A DNA stretch of 64,000 bases from CAIJNA01 sp964516815 (GCA_964516815.1 CAZEXK010000004.1:1-64000), one strand, 5' to 3'. Positions 7,134 to 16,703 are shown, counted from the stretch's first letter. Numbers and translations: made by a program. Notes: generated by a model from the letters alone, not told the origin.

Positions 7134-10109
7134 ATGAATAATATTTTTTCTCATTTAAAAAATAACAAAACAGAACTTATAATTGTTTCAGATGAAAAAG
7201 AAGCACAAAATGTAAGTTCTTTGGCTTCGTACTTGAATTATGAAGTATTTATTTTAAGTGATTTTAGAGCTAATTTTGGAGATGATTTATTATCTTTTAG
7301 CGATGAACTAAAAATAATAACAAATACCCTTGAACAATTTCATAACTACAAAAAATCAAATAAAATTTTAATATCTCCTTTAAGAACTATAACTTATGCA
7401 TTGCCAAAGGCAAATAACTTTGAACAAATACATATAGAGTTTGCTCAAAGTGTAAATATACATGAGCTAAAAGAAAAGTTATATAATTGGGGTTATATTT
7501 TTGTAGATATTGTTGAAGAAGAAGGAGAGGTGTCTTTAAGAGGAGATATCCTTGATATATATATGCTAAATACAAATGATGCATATAGGATATCTTTTTT
7601 TGACAATGAAGTAGAAAGTATAAGAAAATTTGATGTACAAACACAAAAATCAGATAAAAAAGAGTATGAGAGTATAAGCATTAGTGCTGCATTTTTGAGT
7701 TTGAATGATAGTAAACTAGAAGTACTAAATGAAAAAATACAAAATTCTAATAGTGATTCTTTTATAAAAGATATACATTCTTTAGGATTTTGGTATTTGG
7801 ATGATATGGCTGAATTTTATACTAAAAATTTAAAATCATGCATAAGCCAATCTGCATTAAATGAAGTTGATGAAGTTTATATATTTGAACAAAAACGTTT
7901 AAATAAAGATGATTTATTAAGTACAACACCGATTCTTACTGATAATACTTATAAACAAATTGAAGTTAAGGATTATTTTGAATATTTACAATTTCATAAA
8001 GAAAAAAAAATAACTATTATTAGTGCTAGTGAAGCTAAAGTAAGATCAAACGATTTACCTTTATTAGCTACTAAGACATTTTTAAAATATAAGATAAAGT
8101 ATTCTAATGAAATAGTAAATCTCATTAGCGATGATGAAATCATAATATCTTTAAATAAAGTTATAAAAAAAAGAAAAAAGAAAAAAGCTAAAATACTTGT
8201 GGATGAATTTATTAAAGGTGACTATATAGTACATGATACACATGGTATTGGACAGTTTAATGGTATAGAACCCGTTACTATTATGGGCAGTAAGATGGAC
8301 TTTGTTGTTCTTACTTATTTGGGAAATGATAGATTGTTAATACCTGTGCAAAATATTGATTTAATTGATAGATATCTTGCAAATCAAGGAGGTATTGCTG
8401 CACTTGATAAACTTGGAAAAGGTAGTTTTTCTAAAGTAAAAGCAAAAGTAAAAGAAAAGCTTTTTGCAATCGCTAGTAATATTATAGAATTGGCTGCAAA
8501 AAGAGAACTTCTTATGGGTATAAAAATAAATGTAAATAAAGAAGAAAATTTATTATTACAAAAAGATGCTGGATTTGAATATACAAAAGATCAAGTACAA
8601 GCTACGAAAGAACTTCTAAAAGATATTTCTAGTGGTTTTGTAATGGATAGGCTTTTAAGTGGTGATGTTGGTTTTGGAAAAACTGAAGTAGCTTTAAATG
8701 GTATCTTAGCAACTGTACTTAGTGGATATCAATGTATCTTTATATGTCCTACAACATTATTAACTTCTCAGCATTACATTGGTTTAAAAAGTAGATTGGA
8801 TAAGTTTAATGTCAAATGTGCAAAGATAGATGGCAGAACATCTTTAAAAGATAAAAATAACATAAAAAAAGCATTAGAAGAAGGTAGTGTTGACTTTGTA
8901 GTTGGTACACATGCATTACTTAATATAAGGTGCAAAAACTTAGCTTTAATAATAATAGATGAAGAACATAAATTTGGTGTAAAACAAAAAGAAAAACTAA
9001 AAGACATAAGAAGTGATGCACATATATTCTCAATGAGTGCTACTCCAATACCAAGGACGCTTAATCTTGCATTGTCGAAAATAAAAGGAATGTCTACTTT
9101 ACTTACTGCCCCATCACAAAGATTGGGAGTTCGTTCTTTTGTAAAAGAATACAATGACAAGCTTATAAAAGAAATAATACTAAGAGAGAAAAGAAGAGGT
9201 GGACAGTTGTTTTATGTATATAACAACATAGCAACAATTGAAAATAAAAAAGATGAAATATTAAATATACTTCCAAATTTAAAAATAGAAATCATGCATA
9301 GTAAAATAATGCCAAAAGAATCAGAACGAATTATTAGTGATTTTGAGGCAAAAAAATTTGATGTATTATTGGCTACAAGTATTATAGAATCTGGATTGCA
9401 CTTACCAAATGCAAATTCTATGATAATAGATGGAGCAAATAAATTTGGTATTGCTGATTTACATCAGTTAAGAGGTCGAGTTGGTAGAAGTAACAAAGAG
9501 GGATACTGTTATTTTATAGTTGAAGATAAGAAAAAACTAAGTAACGATGCTGTTAAAAGACTTGTAGCTCTTGAAAAAAATTCTTATTTGGGTAGTGGTT
9601 CTGCATTAGCACATCAAGACTTAGAAATTAGAGGTGGTGGGAATATCATAGGTGAAGCTCAAAGCGGACATATCAAAAATATTGGTTATTCTTTGTATCT
9701 TAAGATGTTAGAAGATGCTATAGCAATACTTAGTGGAGAGGTTAAAGAAGAAAAAGTTAATGTTGATATAAAACTTAGTATAAATGCTTATATCTCTAGC
9801 GATTATATTTTTGAAGATAGAATTAGACTTGAGCTGTATAGAAGGCTTAGTCGATGTACTAGCAAAAATGAGATATTTGAAATACAAGATGAGATGGAAG
9901 ATAGATTTGGTACTTTGGATATTCCTACTAAACAATTTATAGAACTTATCATTATAAAAATACTTTGTCTTAGTAAGAATATAAAAACAGTTTCAAATTA
10001 TGAAACAAATGTATCTTTTGTAAATCAAAATGATGAAAAAACTGTTGTAAAATCCAGTAGTAAAGATGATGATGACATAATCAAATGTGTTATAAAGTAT
10101 TTGGCTTAA
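7134..10109 (+). CDS. mfd: Transcription-repair coupling factor Mfd
   Basis: Removes RNA polymerase stalled at DNA lesions and recruits UvrA. A degenerate UvrB-like N-terminal region is followed by the polymerase-interacting CarD-like domain from about residue 360 (GDYIVHDTHGIGQFNG). A superfamily 2 translocase comes next, with Walker A GDVGFGKTE at about 510 and the DEEH box at 609. The helicase C domain includes QLRGRVGRSNKEGYCYF, and the TRCF domain closes the protein. At 991 aa it is shorter than the E. coli protein (1148), mainly through the N-terminus. TIGR02757 follows after 4 bp. Confidence 0.97.
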   Translation: MNNIFSHLKNNKTELIIVSDEKEAQNVSSLASYLNYEVFILSDFRANFGDDLLSFSDELKIITNTLEQFHNYKKSNKILISPLRTITYALPKANNFEQIHIEFAQSVNIHELKEKLYNWGYIFVDIVEEEGEVSLRGDILDIYMLNTNDAYRISFFDNEVESIRKFDVQTQKSDKKEYESISISAAFLSLNDSKLEVLNEKIQNSNSDSFIKDIHSLGFWYLDDMAEFYTKNLKSCISQSALNEVDEVYIFEQKRLNKDDLLSTTPILTDNTYKQIEVKDYFEYLQFHKEKKITIISASEAKVRSNDLPLLATKTFLKYKIKYSNEIVNLISDDEIIISLNKVIKKRKKKKAKILVDEFIKGDYIVHDTHGIGQFNGIEPVTIMGSKMDFVVLTYLGNDRLLIPVQNIDLIDRYLANQGGIAALDKLGKGSFSKVKAKVKEKLFAIASNIIELAAKRELLMGIKINVNKEENLLLQKDAGFEYTKDQVQATKELLKDISSGFVMDRLLSGDVGFGKTEVALNGILATVLSGYQCIFICPTTLLTSQHYIGLKSRLDKFNVKCAKIDGRTSLKDKNNIKKALEEGSVDFVVGTHALLNIRCKNLALIIIDEEHKFGVKQKEKLKDIRSDAHIFSMSATPIPRTLNLALSKIKGMSTLLTAPSQRLGVRSFVKEYNDKLIKEIILREKRRGGQLFYVYNNIATIENKKDEILNILPNLKIEIMHSKIMPKESERIISDFEAKKFDVLLATSIIESGLHLPNANSMIIDGANKFGIADLHQLRGRVGRSNKEGYCYFIVEDKKKLSNDAVKRLVALEKNSYLGSGSALAHQDLEIRGGGNIIGEAQSGHIKNIGYSLYLKMLEDAIAILSGEVKEEKVNVDIKLSINAYISSDYIFEDRIRLELYRRLSRCTSKNEIFEIQDEMEDRFGTLDIPTKQFIELIIIKILCLSKNIKTVSNYETNVSFVNQNDEKTVVKSSSKDDDDIIKCVIKYLA

Positions 10110-10113
10110 ATAC

Positions 10114-10878
10114 ATGAATGTTAAAAAATTATTAGATTTTGAAGTTAAAAACAGAAATAGCAAAAAAGAGTTATCTTTTGATAAGCCAGATCCCTTATTA
10201 GTAGTAAAAAAATACAATGATGAGTATATATCGCTTATATGTGCATTGTTTTCATATGGAAATGCAAAGTTAATAGTAAAGTTTCTTAGTTCTTTGGATT
10301 TTTCTTTATTGGAAAAAAGTGAAAAAGAAATAAAAAACAAACTGAATGATAAATATTATAGGTTTCAAAATCATGAAGATGTTGTAAACTTTTTCCTAAG
10401 TATTAAAAGATTAAAAGATAAAGGAAGCTTGCAAGGTATATTTTTACAAGGATATACCAAAGATAATTCATGTTTAAATGGAATAATAAGTATCATAGAA
10501 GCAATAAAAAGTGTAAATACATATGAAAGTAAGGGATATAACTTTTTAATAGGTAAGATACCAAAAAGAGATAAGCAAGGAAATATAAAACAAATAGGTA
10601 ATTCTCCATACAAAAGATATAATATGTTTTTAAGATGGATGGTACGATGTGATAACTTAGATTTGGGACTATGGAAAAAAGTAAACAAAAAAGATTTAAT
10701 ACTACCTCTTGATACTCATACTTTTAAAGTAGGACAAAAGTTAGGACTATTAAATAGAAAAACATATGATTTAGAATCCGCTATATTAATTACTAATAAA
10801 TTAAAAGAATTTGATGAACTCGATCCTTTAAAGTATGATTTTGCTTTATATAGACTAGGACAAGAAAAGATAATTTAG
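10114..10878 (+). CDS. TIGR02757 (DUF2400) family protein
   Basis: Conserved protein of unknown function matching the TIGR02757/DUF2400 pattern. It has an early FDKPDPLLVVKKYND segment, a RYNMFLRWMVR segment and the C-terminal LILPLDTHTFKVGQKLGL block, ending near LDPLKYDFALYRLGQ. It is soluble with no signal peptide, and 254 aa is the normal size. Located 4 bp after mfd and probably in the same transcript, which hints at, but does not prove, a link to DNA metabolism. Confidence 0.85.
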   Translation: MNVKKLLDFEVKNRNSKKELSFDKPDPLLVVKKYNDEYISLICALFSYGNAKLIVKFLSSLDFSLLEKSEKEIKNKLNDKYYRFQNHEDVVNFFLSIKRLKDKGSLQGIFLQGYTKDNSCLNGIISIIEAIKSVNTYESKGYNFLIGKIPKRDKQGNIKQIGNSPYKRYNMFLRWMVRCDNLDLGLWKKVNKKDLILPLDTHTFKVGQKLGLLNRKTYDLESAILITNKLKEFDELDPLKYDFALYRLGQEKII

Positions 10879-10997
10879 ATTATATTTACTTTTAAAATTA
10901 TTTTTATTGTATTATTTGTTGTATTGTTTTTCTAATGATTTTACATAATTTCATTTTTAGTATTTTTTTAAAAGATAAAATAAAACACATATTTAAG

Positions 10998-11003
10998 TAT
11001 AAT
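10998..11003 (+). promoter_or_regulatory. -10 box (TATAAT) of the DTW-domain gene
   Basis: TATAAT preceded by T-rich sequence; the TTG start lies 29 bp downstream and AAGG (11015-11018) sits 8 bp before it. The rest of the 148-bp interval 10879-11026 holds only T-rich sequence. Confidence 0.6.
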
Positions 11004-11026
11004 GCAAAAAAAATAAGGTAATACAA

Positions 11027-11692
11027 TTGATTAAAAATATATCTTTAAAACAAACTAGAAAAACTTGCTATATATGTTATAGACCACAAACTTCATGTAT
11101 GTGTGAACATATAAGCGCAATTGATACTAAAACTAAGTTTGTTATATTAATGCATAATAAAGAGTTTAGAAAAACTAAAAATGGTACAGGGCATTTTACT
11201 AATTTATCTTTAAATAATTGTGAGTTATTTGTTGGTTTTGACTTTTCTAATCACACTAAAATAAATAGTATTTTAGACGATGTAAATAATTCTTGTTATT
11301 TATTATATCCACATAAAAACAGCATTAATCTAAACACTACAAATATACAAAAAGCAAGTAAAACAAATGTCATATTTATTATTGATTCTACTTGGGCTTG
11401 TGCTAAAACTTTATTGTATGATAATACTAACTTGCAAGATTTACCAAAAATTAGTTTTACTCATACTAAAAATTCAGCTTTTGAGATAAAAGAACAACCA
11501 GCTGATTATTGTTTGAGTACTATTGAATCAACACTTTGTGTTTTAGAGTTGTTAAATCATCATAAGATTGAAAATATAAACAAGTATAGTTTGAATAACT
11601 TCTTGAAGCCATTTAGTAAAATGGTTGATTATCAAAAATCATGTTTGAAAAGTAGTATAAAAAATGTTAGATACAAAATACCAAGTAATTAA
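11027..11692 (+). CDS. DTW-domain protein, probable tRNA-uridine aminocarboxypropyltransferase
   Basis: Belongs to the DTW family (TapT/YfiP, TuaA), which transfers the 3-amino-3-carboxypropyl group of SAM to tRNA uridine. The signature is seen as IDSTWACAKTLL. A four-cysteine cluster at the N-terminus (C14, C17, C24, C26) fits the zinc site common in the family, and the C-terminus keeps the CLSTIESTLCVLELL helix. The start is TTG with an AAGG site 8 bp upstream and a -10 box before it. Which tRNA position is modified cannot be told. It converges on the metallo-hydrolase gene with 8 bp between them. Confidence 0.82.
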   Translation: MIKNISLKQTRKTCYICYRPQTSCMCEHISAIDTKTKFVILMHNKEFRKTKNGTGHFTNLSLNNCELFVGFDFSNHTKINSILDDVNNSCYLLYPHKNSINLNTTNIQKASKTNVIFIIDSTWACAKTLLYDNTNLQDLPKISFTHTKNSAFEIKEQPADYCLSTIESTLCVLELLNHHKIENINKYSLNNFLKPFSKMVDYQKSCLKSSIKNVRYKIPSN

Positions 11693-11700
11693 ATTATTTA

Positions 11701-12303
11701 CTAAAAATAATTAAGCCAAGCTTCTAATGTTGGTAATTCTTTAGATAGTTTTGTATATCCTCCATGTCCAGAATAAATATTATAATCATCTTCCCAAAGT
11801 AAAACTTTTTTTAAACTATTTTTCATATCTTGAGGATTTGAAAATGGAAAATCTGTTCTTCCAATTGAGCCTGAAAAAATAAAATCACCAGTAAATAAAT
11901 GATGATCAATACTAATAGCAGAACATCCAGGTGTATGTCCTGGAAAAAAATTAAATTTAATTTTTTTATTTAAAAGTTCTATTGTTTCATCATGTTGCAT
12001 TTCAAAATCAGCAACACTAGGAGGTGTACCTTGTTCAAAAGGATCATTGCTAAGCATAAAAATATCATCTTTGGGGCAATATATTGGAATATTGTAAAAC
12101 TCTTTTACTGCAGTATTTGACCATACATGATCAAAGTGAGCATGAGTATTTAAAATTGCTATTGGTTTAGTAGCGTTTTGTTGAATCCAAGGTAATGCGT
12201 CTACTCCTGGATCGATTATTAAATCCTGATTGTCAATTGTTACTATATAACAATTAGTTTGATAAGGACCCATAGCTTGAACTTGTATTTTTATATCATC
12301 CAT
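11701..12303 (-). CDS. MBL-fold metallo-hydrolase (glyoxalase II-like)
   Basis: Metallo-beta-lactamase fold hydrolase of about 200 aa. The metal motif HAHFDH is at residues 54-59, with further ligands in PGHTPGCS, TGDFIFSGSIGRTDF and SGHGGYT. This short type hydrolyses S-acyl glutathione-like thioesters or related substrates in other bacteria. It lacks the C-terminal substrate domain of true GloB, so the substrate is open. It sits 19 bp downstream of dnaJ on the same strand with a GGAGT binding site, so co-transcription is likely. Confidence 0.86.
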   Translation of the reverse strand: MDDIKIQVQAMGPYQTNCYIVTIDNQDLIIDPGVDALPWIQQNATKPIAILNTHAHFDHVWSNTAVKEFYNIPIYCPKDDIFMLSNDPFEQGTPPSVADFEMQHDETIELLNKKIKFNFFPGHTPGCSAISIDHHLFTGDFIFSGSIGRTDFPFSNPQDMKNSLKKVLLWEDDYNIYSGHGGYTKLSKELPTLEAWLNYF

Positions 12304-12322
12304 TTAAAACTCCTATATTGTG

Positions 12323-13450
12323 TTATGCAAACCAGCTTTTTACTTTATCGAACATACTCGTACAGCTATCTTCGTGAGTTTTACCTTCAACTCCAAATGA
12401 ATCTTGTAATTTAATAAGTAAATCTTTTTGTTCTTGATTTATCTTGTTTGGATATTGTATGTTTAATTGAACAACAAATTGACCAATTCTTGAGCTGTTT
12501 ACTTCTTTTACACCTTGTTTTTTAAAGGTAAATTGTTCCTTATCTTTTGTATTGCTTGGAATATCTAACTCTAATTCTCCTCTAATACCAGGTATTTTTA
12601 CTTTTGTTCCTAGGGCTACTTGTGTAAAGAAAATAGGTAATTCCATATAGATATCATTATCGTTTCTTACATAATTATCATCTTCTCTTACTTGAATATT
12701 TATGTACAAGTCACCTCTTGAGTTTTGTGGAGAAATACTCCCTTTGTTACTAACTCTCATTCTGTTACCTGTATTTATTCCTTCTGGAATAGTAACTTCA
12801 AAGCTTTCTTCATTTTGTTCAAATCCTTTACCTTTACATGAAGTACAATTGTCTTTTATACTTTTGCCAGCTCCATTACAAGTAGGACAAGTTTGAGCAA
12901 ATGTCATGAACCCCTGTTTCATATGTACTTGACCAGCACCATCACATGTTTCACATGAGCTAAGCTTAGATCCTTTTGCTCCGGTTCCTTTACATGGATT
13001 ACATGCTGTCTTGTATTTAAATGTAATGTCTTTTGTTACACCAAAAATAGCTTCATTGAAGTCAAGAGTAACATTTACTTCTGTGTCCAAGTTATAATTA
13101 TATGATCTAGATTGACTTTGTCTTGAAGCACCACCAAAACCACCGCCACCAAACATTTCTTCAAAAGCACTTGACAAGTCATCAAAGCCACCAAATCCAC
13201 CTCTTTGGGAACGACCACCATGTCCTTGTAAACCTTCTTTTCCATATCTATCATAAATTGATTTTTTCTCATCATCACTTAAAACTTGATATGCTTCGTT
13301 TATTTCTTTGAACATTTCTTCAGCTTCTTCATCTCCTGGGTTTTTATCAGGATGATATTTCATTGCCATTTTTCTGTATGCTTTTTTAATTTCACTTTTA
13401 CTTGAGTTAGAATTTACTTGTAATAATTCATAATAATCTGCGTTTGACAA
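12323..13450 (-). CDS. dnaJ: Chaperone DnaJ
   Basis: Hsp40 co-chaperone that delivers clients to DnaK. J domain at residues 1-66 with HPD at 33-35, a Gly/Phe-rich region (about 72-110), four CxxCxGxG zinc repeats (CNPCKGTG, CETCDGAG, CPTCNGAG, CTSCKGKG) and two C-terminal beta domains. Length 375 aa is standard. The start is TTG, with an AAGGAT site 6 bp before it and no ATG in frame. No CIRCE element and no HspR-type HAIR inverted repeat is visible upstream, and dnaK is not adjacent, so heat-shock control is not evident from sequence. Confidence 0.98.
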   Translation of the reverse strand: MSNADYYELLQVNSNSSKSEIKKAYRKMAMKYHPDKNPGDEEAEEMFKEINEAYQVLSDDEKKSIYDRYGKEGLQGHGGRSQRGGFGGFDDLSSAFEEMFGGGGFGGASRQSQSRSYNYNLDTEVNVTLDFNEAIFGVTKDITFKYKTACNPCKGTGAKGSKLSSCETCDGAGQVHMKQGFMTFAQTCPTCNGAGKSIKDNCTSCKGKGFEQNEESFEVTIPEGINTGNRMRVSNKGSISPQNSRGDLYINIQVREDDNYVRNDNDIYMELPIFFTQVALGTKVKIPGIRGELELDIPSNTKDKEQFTFKKQGVKEVNSSRIGQFVVQLNIQYPNKINQEQKDLLIKLQDSFGVEGKTHEDSCTSMFDKVKSWFA

Positions 13451-13502
13451 ATGATATCCTTTTAATTATGTATTTTATTTCGCGATTTTATCCAATATTT
13501 GA

Positions 13503-13520
13503 TATAATCTTACTTATAAT
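13503..13520 (+). promoter_or_regulatory. Tandem -10 boxes upstream of recR
   Basis: Two TATAAT copies (13503-13508 and 13515-13520) precede the recR ATG at 13542, with an AAAGGAT ribosome binding site between. They lie in the 91-bp divergent interval shared with dnaJ. Confidence 0.5.
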
Positions 13521-13541
13521 TTACCCTAATAAAGGATTTTA

Positions 13542-14117
13542 ATGTCTAAAAAAGGTTTAGATAAGTTTTATAATTTGGTGGAAAGTTTTGAAAAACTTCC
13601 ATCCATTGGTAAAAAATCTGCTATAAGATTAGCTTATCATATTGTATACGATAATGTATATAGTGGAATGCAATTAGCTCATAGCATTGAAAATGCAATT
13701 GCTAGTATAAAAAAATGTACTTTATGTAACTGTATGAGTGAACATGAAATATGCAATATTTGTCTTGATGAAGTAAGAGATGAACAACAACTATGTATAG
13801 TTCAAAGTGCTAAGGATATATTTATAATAGAAGATTCAAAACAATATAATGGAAAATATTTTGTTCTAGAATCAATAGACGAAGTTTATTGTAATATGCT
13901 TAAAAAGTTAGTACACAATGCAAAAATAAACAATATTTTATTTGCAATGACACCTAGTTTAGCAAATGATGCGCTTATTTTATTTATAGAAAACTTGCTA
14001 GAACAATACGATATTAATTTTAATAAAATAGCCCAAGGTGTTCCAACAGGTGTAAGTTTAGAAAATGTTGACTTATTATCACTTAGTAAAGCGATAAAAG
14101 GTTCAGTAAAAATTTAG
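13542..14117 (+). CDS. recR: Recombination mediator RecR
   Basis: Works with RecO in loading RecA at gaps. It shows the N-terminal helix-hairpin-helix (LPSIGKKSAIRLAYH), a C4 zinc finger (C59, C62, C71, C74) and a Toprim domain with the IEDSKQYNGKYFVL region. The C-terminus carries the ARGVPTG-like block, here AQGVPTGVSLE. Length 191 aa is close to the family norm of 190-200. Two possible -10 boxes precede it. Confidence 0.96.
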   Translation: MSKKGLDKFYNLVESFEKLPSIGKKSAIRLAYHIVYDNVYSGMQLAHSIENAIASIKKCTLCNCMSEHEICNICLDEVRDEQQLCIVQSAKDIFIIEDSKQYNGKYFVLESIDEVYCNMLKKLVHNAKINNILFAMTPSLANDALILFIENLLEQYDINFNKIAQGVPTGVSLENVDLLSLSKAIKGSVKI

Positions 14118-14184
14118 TACAAATTTAGAATGTATTTGATACTATACTTTTATATTTACCTAAAAAACAGCCAAAAGAGAGAAA

Positions 14185-14958
14185 ATGCAAAAACAACCAA
14201 AAGAAGATAATGTATTAAATAGTGTAGTTGAAGATTGTTTGCCATTAGCAAAACTTTTAGAAGAATCATCAAGCTTTCCTCATAAATTAGAAGAGATGTT
14301 TGTATTACAAAAGAAACTAAACGATAATACAAATGGATTAAATTGGGAGCTTGGAGTTAATAAATTTGAAAAAGAGATAAACTGGTTAAGATGCATTCAT
14401 ATGGAAGTAGCAGAACTAATTGAATCAACTCCATGGAAACACTGGAAAAATATAAAAGCTCAACCAGATACTGATAATATTCATGTAGAGCTTGTGGATA
14501 TTTGGCATTTTTTAATGTCTTATATTTTACAAGAAACAAATATTCCAAAAGCAGTATCTTTGGTAAATACTCATTGTTTATACGAAGCTTTAAGTAAAGA
14601 AGATATTGTTGTTAATACTTTGATAAAAGAAAGTGAAAATCTTTCTTATATTGCCTTAGCAATACAAACTAAAAATATGCCTGCCTTTTCAGGAGTAGAA
14701 CGTTTTATTGAACAATTTTTTAGAACATGTAAAATAGCTGGACTTAGTTTTCAATCTCTACAAAAAATATACATAGGAAAAAATTGTCTTAATGAATTTA
14801 GACAAAAAAATGGATATAAAGAAGGTACATATATAAAAATATGGAATGGAGATGAAGATAATGTTGTTATGATGAGAATTCTTGATGCTTTTGAAAATGT
14901 AAATTTTAAAGAAGTTTACGATGCTTTGGAAGAAGTATATAAAACTCTTGATTCTTAA
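14185..14958 (+). CDS. dut: Dimeric dUTPase (MazG-fold)
   Basis: All-alpha dimeric dUTP pyrophosphatase of the type found in Campylobacter and phages, unrelated to trimeric beta dUTPases. Metal-binding carboxylates are visible in HMEVAELIESTPWKHWK and in NIHVELVDIWHFLMSYIL. The C-terminal half carries FRQKNGYKEGTYIKIWNG and an EDN segment, as in the C. jejuni enzyme. It hydrolyses dUTP/dUDP to dUMP, keeping uracil out of DNA. It converges on a small leftward gene with 12 bp between. Confidence 0.9.
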   Translation: MQKQPKEDNVLNSVVEDCLPLAKLLEESSSFPHKLEEMFVLQKKLNDNTNGLNWELGVNKFEKEINWLRCIHMEVAELIESTPWKHWKNIKAQPDTDNIHVELVDIWHFLMSYILQETNIPKAVSLVNTHCLYEALSKEDIVVNTLIKESENLSYIALAIQTKNMPAFSGVERFIEQFFRTCKIAGLSFQSLQKIYIGKNCLNEFRQKNGYKEGTYIKIWNGDEDNVVMMRILDAFENVNFKEVYDALEEVYKTLDS

Positions 14959-14970
14959 TTAATATATAAT

Positions 14971-15186
14971 TTAAGAACAGTTATTAAATATTTCGTCCAA
15001 ATAATCTTTAGTAGAAGTTTTATTTTGCTCTTTGTTATTTAATAAATTGTTTTTTATCTCCATTAATTCATCAAGTTCAAAGTATTGGATATATTTTTTA
15101 TTAAAATCAATATCCTCACCCTTAGTACTAACTAAAAATAAAATTTCTTCTATAATATCCTCTTTTACTATAATATTATTGTCCAT
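14971..15186 (-). CDS. Small acidic hypothetical protein
   Basis: Not recognised. 71 residues, soluble, rich in Asp/Glu/Asn, mostly helical by appearance, with no cysteine pair or membrane segment. It overlaps the end of the upstream BFD-like gene by 11 bp, so it is translationally coupled to it and is the last gene of a three-gene leftward cluster. Confidence 0.6.
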   Translation of the reverse strand: MDNNIIVKEDIIEEILFLVSTKGEDIDFNKKYIQYFELDELMEIKNNLLNNKEQNKTSTKDYLDEIFNNCS

Positions 15187-15403
15187 TGTATTTCTTTAGG
15201 ATATCTTGTAAGTATATTTGCATCTTTGGTGTACCAAAATCTTTTTGTGAAGAAATACAACATTTACATGCAGTTCCTGCATCTGTTATATCTTGAATAT
15301 TTTTTATGTTTATTGCATTTTTCTTTTCAATAGCATGAACTATTTCTCCTAAACTTACTTTTTTACACGCACATACTCTATATGAATAATCAAAATTTGT
15401 CAT
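15176..15403 (-). CDS. BFD-like [2Fe-2S]-binding small protein
   Basis: 75-residue protein with the bacterioferritin-associated ferredoxin cysteine pattern: C11 and C13 (CAC), then 32 residues, then C46 and C49 (CKCC). This spacing is typical of the BFD [2Fe-2S] domain also found in NifU and nitrite reductases. Here it stands alone. It begins 1 bp after the TerB/J-domain gene and overlaps the next small gene, so the three are probably one transcript. Its partner is unknown and no bacterioferritin gene is in the window. Confidence 0.75.
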   Translation of the reverse strand: MTNFDYSYRVCACKKVSLGEIVHAIEKKNAINIKNIQDITDAGTACKCCISSQKDFGTPKMQIYLQDILKKYNGQ

Positions 15404-15404
15404 A

Positions 15405-16160
15405 TTATATATTTCTTTGTTTTTTTATAAGTTCATAAGCCTCATTTATTTCTTGTAGTTTTTTAGTAGCTTCGTTTATAGTGTTTTGACTTCCACCTTT
15501 TCCTGTAATTATGTCGGGATGATTTAATTTTACAAGATTTCTATATGCTTTTTTTAGTTCTTTATTATCAATATCTTCATTAACTTCTAATATTTCATAA
15601 GCTTTTGATAAATTTAGAGTTCTGTTATTTTGTTTTTGCTCATAATATGTAGTGAATTCGTTTATCATTGAATTTAAATCATTTGGCTTAATTTGAATTG
15701 CATTAGCTATATCTTCAACTATTAATCTTTCAGCTTTTGAAAAATCACCATCAATAAAGGCAAGATTTAGTAAGTATTGCATAACTTGCAGTCTTTTTTC
15801 GTAATCATTTTTTGTAAGTTTATAATATTTTTGACATATTACAATGGTATTGTCAAAAGACTCTTTTTCAATCTTATAAATATTTTTTAAATCTTCTTTA
15901 ATATGCTCACTATTATTAAATGCATTTGAAATATCAGTAAAAGTATGTTTTAGTATTTCTGCTTCTAATTCACATACTTGGCCATCTGCTTTAGCGACCT
16001 TAGCCATCAATGATATTAGTAAGCCAGCTTCATGATCTTTTAGATTACCTTTTAGATCTTGTTTTACATTTACTTTTATGTGTCTGAAATTTTGTGAATT
16101 GTAATCGTTATTTAACATTACAAATATAAGTACTACAGCTATAAGTATTAAATATTCCAT
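15405..16160 (-). CDS. Membrane-anchored TerB/J-domain co-chaperone (DjlA-like)
   Basis: An N-terminal membrane helix (residues 3-17) is followed by a TerB-like helical domain (about 42-155, with LLISLMAKVAKADGQVCELE and a second AFIDGDFSKAER acidic motif). A C-terminal J domain (about 185-251) includes KAYRNLVKLNHPD, so the HPD needed to stimulate Hsp70 ATPase is intact. The order anchor-TerB-J matches DjlA, a DnaK co-chaperone facing the cytoplasm. It heads the cluster with the BFD-like protein. An AGAAG site precedes the ATG. Confidence 0.85.
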   Translation of the reverse strand: MEYLILIAVVLIFVMLNNDYNSQNFRHIKVNVKQDLKGNLKDHEAGLLISLMAKVAKADGQVCELEAEILKHTFTDISNAFNNSEHIKEDLKNIYKIEKESFDNTIVICQKYYKLTKNDYEKRLQVMQYLLNLAFIDGDFSKAERLIVEDIANAIQIKPNDLNSMINEFTTYYEQKQNNRTLNLSKAYEILEVNEDIDNKELKKAYRNLVKLNHPDIITGKGGSQNTINEATKKLQEINEAYELIKKQRNI

Positions 16161-16277
16161 CTTCTAACAACCTTGAGTTTTATTTGAGTTAGATTTTAGC
16201 AAATATTTGGTAAAATCATCGACTAAATAAGAAACAATAATTAGATATTATTGAATAAATGATGAGGATTTAAATAT

Positions 16278-16703
16278 ATGTTTGGAATGGGATTTTTAGA
16301 AATTTTTTTAATTTTAGTAATTGCAATAATTGCACTAGGACCTGAAAAACTACCAAACGCTGCTGTTGATATTGCAAAAATGTTTAAAAAACTTAGATCA
16401 AGTGTAGATGACGTTAAGTCAACGTTTGATGAAGAACTTTCTAAAACTGGTTTAAAATCTGAAGCTGATAAGTTTAGAGATACAATGGGAATTGATAATC
16501 TTTCTTCATTAAGCCTTGAAAATATCATGGATGATAATTTAGAAGACAGAGTAAAAAAAGAAAAAAAGAAAAAAAAATCTAAAAAAGAAAAAATAACTCA
16601 TGAAGATGCTGAAATTTCACAAGTTCAAAGTTCAAAACCTGTGAGTGTAGCTAGTGCACCTACAAGTGTAAAAGATGATGACAATAAAGATGATAAAATA
16701 TAA
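16278..16703 (+). CDS. tatB: Twin-arginine translocase subunit TatB
   Basis: The first helix with GMGFLEIFLILVIAIIALGP is the TatA/B transmembrane segment; the conserved Glu after GFL separates TatB from TatA. An amphipathic helix follows (KLPNAAVDIAKMFKKLRSS), then a long charged tail with a Lys/Glu run near residues 93-110. It forms the substrate receptor with TatC, whose start overlaps its stop (TAATG). No tatA gene lies in the window. Confidence 0.93.
   Translation: MFGMGFLEIFLILVIAIIALGPEKLPNAAVDIAKMFKKLRSSVDDVKSTFDEELSKTGLKSEADKFRDTMGIDNLSSLSLENIMDDNLEDRVKKEKKKKKSKKEKITHEDAEISQVQSSKPVSVASAPTSVKDDDNKDDKI

Noticed and set aside
13451..13541. Possible CIRCE or other heat-shock element upstream of dnaJ
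   Set aside because: No TTAGCACTC...GAGTGCTAA-type repeat is present in the interval.
16168..16192. CTTGAGT-like words upstream of the TerB/J-domain gene suggesting an HspR (HAIR) operator
   Set aside because: The two words are direct, not inverted as HAIR requires, so no operator is called.
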